A stretch of 64,000 nucleotides of DNA. It comes from Gadus chalcogrammus (Eukaryota > Chordata > Actinopteri > Gadiformes > Gadidae). A program made the translations under genes and the position numbers. The notes under the pieces were generated by a model. It was not told the origin of the DNA. It did not search any database and saw only the letters and a program-made list of their open reading frames with translations. The stretch lies in assembly GCF_026213295.1 (NCBI RefSeq), contig NC_079427.1, forward strand, positions 31,623,200 to 31,687,199, written 5' to 3'. This document shows, piece after piece, positions 44,701 through 54,230 of this stretch; position 1 is the stretch's first letter, and every line of letters begins with the position of its first letter.

Positions 44701-45773
44701 TCCAGTCTACCCTATCCTAAACGAGATGAGAAAGAAAGCATTGAAGCACTTTTCCTTAGCATTTAGATCATACAAAGATATCTTAACATTGCTGACCATA
44801 AGATACTTCCGTGGTTCTGACAAACGATGCTACCTATCAAATCGTGCTACCTAGTGGTTTAATTCGACAAGATTGATCCGTGGAGTAGTAGTGGTGTAAA
44901 ATACATATACAGTACCCCAAAATCAAAATATCCCCCCCCTATTCTTAAAGTTTACATCGTCGTTTGATAGAAGCAATTTACCTAGATATAGGATATAAAT
45001 GCTACCTTATGTGATTGGTAGCATATATATGGTACAGTATGTGTATCTTAGACAACTATTACACCACGGATCAATATTGTCGGCATGCGCAGAACCAATA
45101 GCCCAATGTGATAAGAAGCATAGATAGAACAGCGGGACACTGGACTACGGCTCACATGCAGAGGCCGGGATCTGCGTGTCTGAGGGGCCTCAGACCTGTC
45201 CACAACACTCACATCCCCCTCCTCTGGGCTCACACTAAAGTCGACAGAACCAACTAGCCCAGTGGGGCTGGGGATCACGATGTGTAGAGCCCTTTGGACA
45301 AACTGACCAAAAAATATTAAAAATAAAGAGAAATCACTCATTGAAATTAGTATTTCGGGACATTGGTGATGAAGTTATTTTTCCAACAGTCAACAACAGC
45401 CCTGATACCAGTCGGGACACACTGGCTTCCCACCGGACCCCAACGGAGACCAAACTCCTACTGGGCGACTCCCCAAGTCCCACGGAGGAACTAAATTGTG
45501 AGAATAGTGCAAATAATAATGCACACCTACACACAAGCAGTAGAGGAAGTATAAAGTGCAAATAATGCGCACATACACACTAGCACTAGAGAAAGTAAAT
45601 TGTGTGAATAGTGCAAATAATGCACACATACACGCAAGCACTAGAGGAAGTAAATAGTGAGAAAAGTTCGAATAATGCACACATACACACAAGCATAAGA
45701 GGAAGTAACCAGAGGCCTGACACTGTACCGTACCTATGTCCTGTTCGTTTAGAGAGCCCGGGAAGCTTGCCAT
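37118..45773 (-). CDS. wsb1: WD repeat and SOCS box-containing protein 1
   Basis: Substrate-recognition subunit of an Elongin B/C-Cullin ubiquitin ligase. I rebuilt nine coding exons on the minus strand: 45773-45734, 43747-43579, 43431-43160, 42415-42284, 41659-41559, 38330-38158, 38059-37946, 37583-37476, 37280-37118. All introns are GT-AG and the phases match, giving 1272 nt and 423 residues, close to the usual family length of about 420. Markers: MASFPGSLNEQDIG start; FAPDGSYFAWSQGHRIV; DCGDIVWGLAFGSS; ATGLNNGRIKIWDVYTG; LVSASRDKTLRVWDL; VLRGHQSWVY; KLEGHHNDVVSCEFSPDG; GGANDRWVRSVSF. These form seven to eight WD40 blades. The last 40 residues (LQHLCRMALRRLM ... YLAYRVL) are the SOCS box. 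WSB1 rather than WSB2 is favoured by the N-terminus and the exon 3 and 7 motifs. No defects seen. Confidence 0.97.
39385..39640. repeat. imperfect tandem repeat in wsb1 intron 5
   Basis: About three diverged copies of an 80-90 bp unit with ACTAGTGCTTGTTCT, AGTTACT and TTCCAATAGTGTCTAGTA. They lie within the 3.2-kb intron 5. Confidence 0.65.
41697..41729. repeat. (CT)n microsatellite in wsb1 intron 4
   Basis: About 16 CT units, close to the exon 5 acceptor (pyrimidine-rich on the + strand, so purine-rich in the transcript). Confidence 0.95.
42820..43165 (-). repeat. wsb1: 50-bp minisatellite carrying the exon-3 splice donor
   Basis: About seven tandem copies of a 50-bp unit with CCCAGTCCAGTAGACGTGTG, TGGTGCTCACC and GTGTATAGAACCCTATT. 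The last copy is the real exon-3/intron-3 border (43160|43159). In transcript orientation each unit therefore contains a donor-like sequence. Copies near 43010, 43060 and 43108 keep GTGAG; one at 43060 reads GTGAGT, closer to consensus than the authentic GTGAGC. More distant units have GCGAGC, GCTAAG or GTGACC. Confidence 0.9.
44872..45075. mobile_element. short MITE in wsb1 intron 1
   Basis: About 204 bp with inverted ends ATTGATCCGTGG and CCACGGATCAAT, and inner GTGGTGTAAAAT versus ATTACACCAC. No coding sequence. The target duplication is unclear. Confidence 0.65.
45490..45716. repeat. 57-bp tandem repeat in wsb1 intron 1
   Basis: About four copies of a unit with AGTGCAAATAATGCACACAT, ACACACAAGCA and CTAGAGGAAGTAAAT. 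It starts 18 bases inside the intron from the exon-1 donor. Confidence 0.85.
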
Positions 45774-45960
45774 CTAAATAAATACCTTCTTTATCTCGGA
45801 CTGCAGACACTAGAATAATATAATATAATATATTCAGCTAAGAGTGTTTACTGGACCACTGAAGTCGGGATCGGGCTTCAGAACATTAATGGCCGCCTTC
45901 TTCTCACTATCGCTGGTGTTCGTTTACCCGGATAGGGGTGGTTCACGGGCGGATGTGACC
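45774..45960 (-). promoter_or_regulatory. wsb1: wsb1 5' UTR and probable promoter
   Basis: Immediately upstream of the wsb1 ATG. A minus-strand GCGGCCATTA at about 45888-45897 resembles a YY1 site, which often marks TATA-less starts. The region around 45870-46030 contains more CpG than the intron. The start site itself cannot be seen. Confidence 0.35.
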
Positions 45961-46163
45961 AGTGTTGCCAGATTGGGCCAGATTTCCCGCCCATACTATC
46001 GGCTGTTAAATCGTGACGTAACACCCTTTCAAAATAAAACTTCCGGGGCCCTGTACTGCGAAGCTCGATTAGAGGGTTAGCGAGGTATGTTGAGCTGAAA
46101 GCCTGGGTTAGCTGTACCACGAAAGTCGATCACCATGGTGACTTACGCTCGCAAACAAACATG
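45961..46163. other. unassigned; possible Harbinger-like end
   Basis: A GGGTTAGCTGTACCACGAAA motif at 46107-46126 resembles the terminus GGGGTATACCACGAACTTTG at 55018, so a scrap of that Harbinger family may lie here. Nothing more can be supported. Confidence 0.3.
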
Positions 46164-46274
46164 GGGCCGGATTCACAAAAGTGTTCTTAAGATAAAACTT
46201 AAGAAGATTCTTAAGAAAAAATATAAGAAGTTCCTAAGAATCTTCTTAAACGCTATTCACCATTTTTTTCTTAA

Positions 46275-46672
46275 AGGCACCCAGTGCAACTTTCCAGGCT
46301 TAAAAATAAACATTCAATTTCTAGACTTTTTTACACGTAGTAAGTTTCAATAACTCCATACCATTACATACCGACATTCAAGCAGCAAAGATGAGACGTC
46401 GTTGTGTGGTGAGAACTGATAGAAAATCGATAACAACAACAATGCCGCCATTTTCTTTATTTTGTCAATGGAAAAATGGCTTCTCCCCACCGGCGATTGT
46501 TGTTGTTTACGATTTTCTATCAGTTCTCACCACACAGCGACGTCTCATCTCTGCTCCTTGAATGTCGATATGTAATGGTATGGAGTTATTGAAACTTACT
46601 ACGTGTAAAAAAGACTAGAAATTGAATGTTTATTTTTCATTGAATGTTTACATAAAGTTGCACTGGGTGCCT
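46275..46672. mobile_element. 398-bp palindromic TTAA MITE
   Basis: Begins AGGCACCCAGTGCAACTTT and ends in its complement. The arms pair over most of their length (about 180 bp each). TTAA flanks both sides (46271-46274 and 46673-46676). The empty site is visible in the related Harbinger copies at about 52274 and 57020, where CTTAAGAATTGTCG is uninterrupted. A TTAA target fits piggyBac or Kolobok superfamilies. Confidence 0.92.
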
Positions 46673-46789
46673 TTAAGAATTGTCGTTTGTCTTACGAACT
46701 TCTTAGTTTTCTCACTTAAGAAGATCTTAAATTGTTAAAGTAGTAGAGGAATGCATGTAATGTTCATCCTCGTGCGCTCTTGTTCTTGC

Positions 46790-47222
46790 TGGAGCAGCGG
46801 AGGGGGCAGGCCCCGTTGCTATGTTACCTGTACTTTACCCGCGGCCGAGATGAGTTTTCTCAGAATGGTGGCTGGCGTCCCCCTTAGGGATAGGGTGAGA
46901 AGCTCAGCCAACCGTGAGGAACTCGGATTAGAGCCGCTGCTCCTTTAGAAAGGAGTCAGCTGAGGTGGTTCGGGCATCTGGGAAGGATGCCCACTGGGCG
47001 CCTCCCTTGGGAGGTGTTTCAGGCACGTCCAGTGGGGAGGAGACCTCAGGGAAGACCCAGGACTAGGTGGAGAGATTATATCTCAACACTGGCCTGGGAA
47101 CGCCTCGGGATCCCCCCGTCAGAGCTGGTCAATGTGGCCCGGGAAAGGGAAGTCTGGGGCCCCCTGCTTGAGTTGCTCCCCCCGCGACCCGACCCCGGAT
47201 AAGCGGATGACGATGAGGATGA
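46790..47222 (+). mobile_element. RTE/Rex3-like LINE 3' fragment
   Basis: Open frames encode the C-terminal tail of an RTE-type LINE protein: FLRMVAGVPLRDRVRSS, NREELGLEPLLL, RWFGHLGRMPTGRLPWE, GRPRTRWRDYIS and EVWGPLLELLPPRPDPG, with one stop between the first two frames. It ends in a short GATGA-type tail, usual for this group. It is a 5'-truncated insertion inside Harbinger copy 1. Confidence 0.75.
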
Positions 47223-47400
47223 GTATTATATTAGATGTATATTGAGTATTGTATTATATTATAGTATTATAGATTATATTAGAGTAATATATTATATATT
47301 AGAGTATTATAGAGTATATTAGAGTAATATATTATATATTAGTATTAATAATGAGTATTAGTAATATTAATAATAAAATAAATTGCTCATAGATTTTCAG
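47223..47400. repeat. AT-rich tandem tract
   Basis: Repeats of TATTAGAGTAATATATTATA-type sequence following the LINE tail. Confidence 0.8.
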
Positions 47401-47422
47401 GTGTCGTTTATTATTTATTTAT

Positions 47423-48140
47423 TTACATGAATCTTCTCCTTACAAGCTCTTGTCTCACTTGAATGCCGGTATTACATGGAGCGGGGACGGGGCCATCTCC
47501 CTCTGGTTCATGGTGGTCTGGAACATCCGGAAGAGGCAGCCGGTACATCATGCAGATGTTGTGCAGGATGCAGGCACAGGTGATGATTTTACACCCCTTT
47601 TCAGGGGTGTATTGGAGCACTCCACCAGAGCAGTCAATGCATCGAAATCTGGATTTGACAACCCCAATGCACCTCTCCACAACACTTCTTGTTTTGCGTT
47701 GTGCACGGCTGTAGCGCTGTTCAGGCTCTGTTGCTGGGTGGAGGATTGGAGTTATCAGCCATGGTCGTAGAGCGTAGCCACTATCACCTTTTATTGGTTA
47801 GGAAAGTAGGTAGGTCAATTATTGAAGTATTATACAGTGAATGATTTTGTGTAGTCTAATTATTTAAAATTAAAATTCATCACTAGTTACTCACCTAACA
47901 ACCATCCATCTGGCATTTCTCCTTCATTACATTTTATGCCTGTTCCCGAATTCATCAATATGAAGGAGTCGTGGGTACTACCTGGCCACCTTGCCACAAG
48001 GTCAGTAACCCTTAGTGTTGCATCACAGATCACCTGAGTGTTAATGGAGTGGAAGTTCTTTCTATTGACAAAGCCATCTTCCTCATCATTTGGTGCCTAT
48101 GAAATGAATATAAGTTAGTTAGCACATTAATCCCCACGTA

Positions 48141-48174
<34 letters not shown>

Positions 48175-48723
48175 TCAAGTCAATATTTTTATAAACAACA
48201 TATAACAAAGCATAATGGATCCAAAATAACAAGAATACAAGAATAGGATATTTGTACATTATCATACTTTGATTGCAATATGTGTCCCGTCAACTGCGCC
48301 CAATACGTTTGGAAACCCTGCTATTTCAAAAAATTGCTGTTTGGTTCGAATGCATTCTGCGTCTGTTGCTGGAAACTTGATGAACTGCCGTGCTCTTCTA
48401 CAGAGTGCATTTGTAACATCTCTGACCACTCGGCTAACGGATGATTGGCTCACACCCAGGGTGCCCCCCACCACCATTTGAAAAGACCCAGAGGCAAAAA
48501 ATCTCAGGGCAGCCATAATTTGTGTTACAACTGGAAGGGGTGACGATCGCCTTGTTTTCCTTTTCAGGTCATTTGATAGCATATCTGCTGAATAAATAAT
48601 TGCAGGCCTAGGGAGCCTATATTGTCTAATCAACATGTGATCAGGGAGTATAAGCGGATCCATTCTGTCTCTCAATGGCCTTGGTGGATTTTCCTCCCTA
48701 ACTGCCACCCAAAGAACTTCCAT
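47423..48723 (-). CDS. HARBI1-like Harbinger transposase, 3 exons
   Basis: Predicted DDE transposase of the PIF/Harbinger superfamily, about 340 residues, close to the family length. Exons on the minus strand: 48723-48268, 48096-47895, 47787-47423; both introns are GT-AG and the frame is open throughout. Exon 1 has the helix-turn-helix region (VVTQIMAALRFFASGSFQ, LGVSQSSVSRVV) and ends at GAVDGTHIAIK with the first catalytic Asp. Exon 2 carries GSTHDSFIL with the second Asp and MPDGWLL. Exon 3 starts GDSGYALRPWL and holds RSVVERCIGVVKSRF with the catalytic Glu. It would cut and join Harbinger ends, normally together with a Myb-like partner that this copy lacks. It could be a young transposon or a host-captured gene; the surrounding inverted repeats favour a transposon. 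Confidence 0.85.
48141..48175. repeat. (CA)n(TA)n microsatellite
   Basis: Short ACACAC then ATATAT run inside intron 1 of the HARBI1-like gene. Confidence 0.9.
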
Positions 48724-49314
48724 CTAAAAAAAAAAAGAGTAATATGATTTCAGTGACTTGGCCTACTGAAATGATCTAATAATCGAAATAAATACAACCG
48801 CCTTCTTGATATACTTAAGAGACAATTGAAGTATAATCAAACATCCTTGATAACTATTTCTTCTCAACACTGTCAGGTATTATCAATAGTAACTGACACA
48901 GAGTTTAGGCCCATTTCGTTTAATATTGTCAAAATTGGCTTTTTTGATATAATAAAAATAGCATGACAAGCTCAAATTCACAACATTGTTTGACTTATAG
49001 TCTTGGGTTAAGCAATATATTAATGAATTCATATCAATGTCATATAGATATGTTTAAAGAAAGACTTACCTTTTCACTGCAGCTGGTTTAAGACTGGTGA
49101 AGGGTTATCTTAAAGTTGTGAAGAAATTTGAGAAGAAATTCAAGAACTTTGTCTTCAAGAATCTCATTTGTTTTAAAATACTTTCTAAGGAAAAAACTTA
49201 GGAATTTAGGAAAAAACTTAAGAAGAAAGTTGAGAAAACAGTTAAGAAATTCTTCAAGAATATCAAATCTTCCTAATTTTTGTCTTAAGAACATAGTTAT
49301 GAAAAAAGATCTAC
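48724..49314. other. Harbinger copy 1, 5' non-coding and subterminal repeats
   Basis: Upstream of the transposase start. From about 49100 to 49310 it consists of imperfect AAGAAATT and CTTAAG motifs, the subterminal repeats of the element, which may be binding sites for its DNA-binding protein. Confidence 0.55.
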
Positions 49315-49318
49315 TTAA

Positions 49319-50410
49319 AGGGGTAGTTCGGAATTTTGGACATAGGGCCTGATTCCGAAGTGAGCATTGGTATTCTATATCACTGGAGACAGTTTTCAAC
49401 ACATTTCATTCAGTCCTTCTAGTTGCAGAGTTCGCTCGTGCTAGGCTAGCGCAAGTCAACGGGCAATGCTAGCCTGCTATTAAAAACAGTCTTACCCACT
49501 CCACAGTACACCCGAGGTAAATCAAATATAACGTCAGACTATAGATTTAAATGTCTGTGTTGATAGAATAATGTTAGAAATAAAACTAACCTTGCATCGC
49601 ATGAATCATCGAGGGACTACTTTCTCAGCAGAAGCGGAATTCTACTATGCGCTGGTTAGGTTTGTAACCGAATCACGACAGAAGAACGTAAACAGAGAAG
49701 CGTGGGACAGAAGCGCAATTGAACGACTAGGCAACATGATGGTTCAGTGTGCTTTTAGAAATTGTAGAAATAAACGGTACAGATGGGCACCACAAAGTTT
49801 CCACCAATTTCCAGTGTGAGATCCAGAAAGGACTCAACTGTGGCTTGTTGCTGCTGGCTTTGACATCAAAACACCGGCTCGTACATGCGGTTCGTTGGAT
49901 ACAACAAATTCCTCATGATCGCCTTCAAAAGCAGATGCATCGCTAACTCCTCCAAACGTGGCCATATCTTGTTAATTTAATACGCTTGTAGAATTCCTTC
50001 GTTCACTGTACTCTGCGTTTGTAGCAATGACAGCGGCAGGTAACCTAGGTATCAGTCCGCCGCTGCCGTAGCCTACGTACAGGAATATAAACACTGCTGC
50101 TGAGACCCCGCAATACCCTCAAAATGCAATGCAATGCAAGGTTGGTTTTATTTCTAACATTATTCTATAAACAGACATTTAGATTTATAGTCTGTCGTTA
50201 TAATTGATTTACCTCGGGTGTACTGTGGAGTGGGTAAGACTGTTTTTAATAGCAGGCTAGCATTGCCCGTTGACTTGCGCTAGCCTAGCACGAGCGAACT
50301 CTGCAACTAGAAGGACTGAATGAAATGTGTTGAAAACTGTCTCCAGTGATATAGAATACCAATGCTCACTTCGGAATCAGGCCCTATGTCCAAAATTCCG
50401 AACTACCCCT
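49319..50410. mobile_element. 1092-bp TTAA element with ~290-bp TIRs (Kolobok-like)
   Basis: Begins AGGGGTAGTTCGGAATTTTG and ends in its complement. The inverted repeats extend about 290 bp, to roughly 49607 and 50125. TTAA flanks both sides (49315-49318 and 50411-50414). The centre retains a scrap of a THAP zinc finger on the + strand. TTAA targets plus a THAP domain are the known combination of the Kolobok superfamily, so I infer a non-autonomous Kolobok-like copy. Confidence 0.8.
49736..49945 (+). pseudogene. THAP-domain fragment
   Basis: In two overlapping frames: MVQCAFRNCRNK (the C-x4-C start of a THAP finger), then FHQFPV in one frame and WLVAAGFDIKTPA-like residues in another. The later Cys/His ligands and the AVPTIF signature are not seen. 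It is too short and frameshifted to function. Confidence 0.55.
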
Positions 50411-50520
50411 TTAAGAACTTTTTCCTTCCTAAGAATGCTTAGTGAATCCGGCCCAAAAGTGTTCTTAAAGTGTAATTCCGGCGCAAATTGAACCCAGGAT
50501 CTTTGTTTTGGCATTAAAAC

Positions 50521-50951
50521 TAGAGCTGTCAGTTAAACGCGTTATTAACGGCATTAACGCAAACCAATTTTAACGGCGTTACATTTTTATCGCGCGATTA
50601 AAGCAATTATTATATTTAAAAAAAATAATAATAATAATATTTTTTTTGCTATGTTCAAATGTCATTTGTTCAAAGCAGTCGTTTAATTGCACTATAGTCT
50701 CTTTTTTTATCGTCCTGTTTTGATCAGTATATGCCAATGTTGTTATCAATAAAAAATAATTTGCACATGGCAAGCCGATGCACTTCACCATGTTGATAAG
50801 AGAATTAAAATGAGAAGAATTATGGGACAAAAAAATCAAGGGATATTTAGCATAGAAAAATAATTTGTGATTAATTGCGATTAATCGTGAGTTAACTATG
50901 ACATTAATGCGATTAATCACGATTAAATATTTTAATCGCTTGACAGCTCTA
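50521..50951. mobile_element. hAT-type MITE
   Basis: A 431-bp element with ends TAGAGCTGTCA and TGACAGCTCTA and exact 8-bp duplications ATTAAAAC (50513-50520 and 50952-50959). The interior has repeated ATTAATCG/CGATTAAT motifs. The right arm of the surrounding TTAA element at about 52130-52150 shows the uninterrupted sequence. Confidence 0.92.
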
Positions 50952-51441
50952 ATTAAAACCCATCAAATAAGCCTTCCAGATACCTTTTTCATTGAAAATC
51001 GAGTATTATAGTTTGCCGGGCGCAATGTTTGGCATCCATGTTGTTGACTTAGGGGGCATAGTGTTGGGGCATAGTGTTTCGCTTCTAAATCCGCATTTTT
51101 GAACCACTAAATAACCACTTGATTGTAGCGTCTTGATTGGCGTCTCAATGTCCATATTCAGAACAATAAGCCACTGGTCTACCAGAGATCGGTCATTGTA
51201 CCGCAATGGCAGTCTATGGAAAGTTTCTGGAGTGTAACTTTTCTTTCTTTTTTCCGCAGCCGGGGAAAACACCAACACAAACCATCTTTCTCTTGACTTC
51301 AAGCTGTGGATGGTTCGTCTTCTCCGGTGCTTGAGCTGTCCTTCACTCTATGCGTCAATCACGTGTGCAGTGCGTCTTCCGTCAACAACGTGCCATGCTT
51401 GATTGTAGCGAACAATTATTTTGTAACTGTAACTTACATAT

Positions 51442-51781
51442 TGTGGCGACTCCTACCCCCCGGGGAGTCTGGGTAATGGGATATTCATAATGTTGTTTGG
51501 GGAAAAGGGGTTTTATTGTCTTTAGATAACTTGTTTATGTTATTAGGTTAAGTGGGGTTAACGGGTTTGGGGTTCTTTATTGTTTGTGTGTTAATTGTGA
51601 TGTGTAGTGTGATCGGGACCATTAGTGAGAGTGTTGTGTGTGTTGGTCAGGTGTGCCGTGTTTTCTGTTGTGTGTTTGAATAAAGGCAGCTCTCGGGGTC
51701 GTGCGGTGTATTGAGGCACGAGAGTTGCACCGCCATTTAAACCTGGGCTCCCGTCTCGTCCTTCCCGCGCCGCTCGCCACA
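51442..51781 (+). repeat. solo LTR
   Basis: A 340-bp sequence from TGTGGCGACTCC to GCTCGCCACA, flanked by a 4-bp ATAT duplication (51438-51441 and 51782-51785). A GAATAAAGG polyadenylation-type signal lies near 51678. It resembles in layout the gypsy LTR at 16982 (TGT(A/G)GCGAC start, CG(A/C)CACA-like end) but is a different family. The internal region was lost, presumably by LTR-LTR recombination. Confidence 0.85.
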
Positions 51782-52192
51782 ATATGCAATTCCTTTAATT
51801 TACGTGTCAACACTTGCTAAATATTATTTATAAATATGTATTATATAAATTATAAATTCCAAAATTCCTAAACACGGACCTACCGGTAATGCTTGTTAAA
51901 CTGTCTTTTTAAATAAACTCCGGGTTTGCAAACTAAGTTGTTTGTGCTTCGTTTTATGTGTAGGGACCCTAGTCATGCTACTGCAGAGGTTTGGTGCTAT
52001 TTAGTGGTTCAAAAATGCGGATTTAGAAGCGAAACACTATGCCCCAAGTCAACAACATGGACGCCAAACATTGCGCCCAGCAAACTATAATACTCGATTT
52101 TCAATTAAAAAGGTATCTGGAAGGCTTATTTGATGGGTTTTAATGCCAAAACAAAGATCCTGGGTTCAATTTGCGCCGGAATTACACTTTAA

Positions 52193-53688
52193 GATAAAAC
52201 TTAAGAAGATTCTTAAGAAAAAATATATAAGAAGTTCCTAAGAATCTTCTTAAACGCTATTCACCATTTTTTCTTAAGAATTGTCGATTTTCTTACGAAC
52301 TTCTTAGTTTTCTCACTTAGGATGTTCTTAGATTTTTATCTTAAGAACGCTCGCGAGGTTTTTGAACCAAAGACAGTTGAGAGAAATTGATTTGTGAAAA
52401 ATGGAGGACATCGCCTGTAAACGAAGCAAAAACTTCTCCAAACAGGAGTTGGAGGTGATGGTCGATGAGATCATCATCAGAAAAAGATTATTGTTTGGCA
52501 AGCTAGACAGTGTGATAACATCGGAAAACAAGAAGAGGGCGTGGGCCAAAGTTGCCAAGACTGTATCTGCACTGGCGGATATTGGAATCGTTCGCGATGT
52601 CAACGCTGTAAAAAAAAAAGTGGGCGGACATCAAATCTATTGTAAAAAAGAAGGGAACGGAGAGGGCAAGAGAGTTGAAAAAAACTGGAGGAGGGAAGAC
52701 CACAATCCAGCTGGACCCACTGGAGGAGAAATTGTTGGGGGCGATTGCCGAAACGTTAGTTGGAGGAGTGGACACCGGAGAACCGGGAGAAGACGATAGC
52801 CTGCAAGCAGGAGGTAAGCCAATCAAGACTGTCAACTGTTGTCTAGCGTTTGCTAGTTATTATGACGACCATGAAACCATAGAGAAGAGAGACCATTATT
52901 GATTGAGTTACGTCTCAGATTATCGCAGTTTACCTAGGCTTGGTTACTTTGACCGTGACAATTTGTTTCCAGCCTACCAAAACGTAGAACTAGCTGCTAG
53001 CACAACACAAGCTGCCACTAGACTGGCGTTGGCTGTGTCGTTGTCAAAGAAACGAGCTGTTAGACTGGCGGTGGCTGAGTTGTTGTCAGTGTTTAGTATG
53101 TATCTATTTATTGGTTACAAGTAGGCTAGTTCAGCTATTGGCCCCATGGGTTGTAAGCTGTCAACAACATTGTGTCCTGTGAAAAGTGTTTGATAAACTG
53201 ATTAAACCTTATGCCATTTAATAAACCGAGGCAAGGTAACTCATTGTTTAAATATTAGAACTTGATCAAGTAGGCTACTGTGTGTAGCTTACAGAGCAAG
53301 CACTCACCCTGCTAATGTAAGTTGTTTTAGCCAGCTGCATCTAACATCACATTTCTTTCTGTTTCTTTTCTTTAGATTCTTTGGTCGTAGTAGCAGTCAA
53401 CCAGGATGCAGAACAATCCCACACATTCAATGCAGCTGAACCAACACAAGCCCTCACAAATCATCAAAACGTAAGTTAATAAGTGTATCAGACACTAACT
53501 GTTTTACCTAACCATTCATTTTGATACTGTTTAATTTACAATCGTTCCACTCACAGCTGTTACAGAGTCCCGGGGATGACCTGACATTATCACAGCTAAT
53601 CTCGGAAACCTTTCATACACCTGCCACATCCAGAAGCAACACAGAGCATGGGTCGTTCACCACCGAATCAGTTCGAATGAACGAATCT
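52193..53688 (+). mobile_element. Harbinger copy 2 (Myb-like gene side)
   Basis: Starts with AAAAGTGTTCTTAA (50455-50468), interrupted by the 1720-bp TTAA element, and continues at 52193 with the same CTTAAG-rich subterminal region as copies 1 and 3. It carries a spliced Myb-like gene on the + strand. The right end is lost in later insertions (TTAA element at 53693). Confidence 0.7.
52401..53650 (+). pseudogene. Harbinger Myb/SANT-like gene, A10 frameshift (copy 2)
   Basis: DNA-binding partner of Harbinger transposase. The start at 52401 gives MEDIACKRSKNFSKQELEVM and a Myb/SANT fold of the NAIF1 type: ENKKRAWAKVAKTVSALA, then VRDVNAVKKK. At 52610-52619 a run of ten A shifts the frame; nine A would lead into W-A-D-I-K-S-I-V-K-K and an acidic tail (LDPLEEKLLGAIAETLV). 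Exon 1 ends at 52813 with a GTAAG donor. Further exons are 53376-53470 and 53557 to about 53648. The coiled-coil C-terminus is missing. Unless slippage corrects the A run, the protein stops early. Confidence 0.7.
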
Positions 53689-53692
53689 TTAA

Positions 53693-54226
53693 AGGAGACA
53701 TATTATACCACCAGGTGTGTGTGATTAGCCTTACAAGCCATTTCGAAAATCTGCCCCATATGAAATCGCTAGCGGGCGTGTCCATCAGATCTGTGCTGGA
53801 TAGATGAGCAACGTTTCCACTAGGTAGGCTAGTAGACTGATCTATCCAGCACAGATCTAGGTGGACACGAGAGCTCCAGGACTCCCACCGGAGCACCCGG
53901 AGTGCTCTAGAACATTCACAGAACACGGCCAAAGGCTGTGTGGGCCTTGCCGATGCATCGACTGTAAACAGAGCGCATGGTACTGTGGCCGCAAGCTTCT
54001 CAGGGCCACACCCCCACCCTCCTCCTTGACCCGCCTCTCTCCTCCTCATTTATATTAAAGCTACAGAACCCGAAACGGCGCACTTGGGGAAAGCTCCATG
54101 TGCGACTGGCTCGTAGTGGCTGTAATTCTGCACCACGGCTGAATTTCGGGAACGTCTTCAAATACTGTGTTAGGGGCCCACTAATATCTATATTAAAGCA
54201 TCCATAAGTAGCATGCTATGGGACCT
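53693..54226. mobile_element. 534-bp TTAA element
   Basis: TTAA on both sides (53689-53692 and 54227-54230), with ends AGGAGACATATTATACC and GCATGCTATGGGACCT that match weakly as inverted repeats. The interior holds a GC-rich segment with inverted copies of GATCTGTGCTGGATAGAT (about 53789 and 53837). Probably a piggyBac/Kolobok-type MITE. Confidence 0.65.
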
Positions 54227-54230
54227 TTAA

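Larger units (their letters stand above)
46164..50454. mobile_element. Harbinger copy 1 with intact-looking transposase
   Basis: Ends GGGCCGGATTCAC (46164) and GTGAATCCGGCCC (50442-50454), with CTTAAG-rich subterminal repeats inside both ends. It carries a three-exon HARBI1-like gene on the minus strand but no Myb-like gene. It has been invaded by a 398-bp TTAA element, an RTE fragment and a 1092-bp TTAA element. Its right end directly abuts the truncated left end of copy 2. No 3-bp target duplication is evident. Confidence 0.8.
50469..52188. mobile_element. 1720-bp TTAA element, nested host for two insertions
   Basis: Begins AGTGTAATTCCGGCGCAAAT and ends in its complement. The inverted repeats continue for about 200 bp and read through at the right end into AAATGCGGATTTAGAAGCG. 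TTAA flanks it (50465-50468 and 52189-52192). It contains a hAT MITE (50521-50951) in its left arm and a solo LTR (51442-51781) near its centre. It was inserted in the left end of Harbinger copy 2. Confidence 0.88.
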
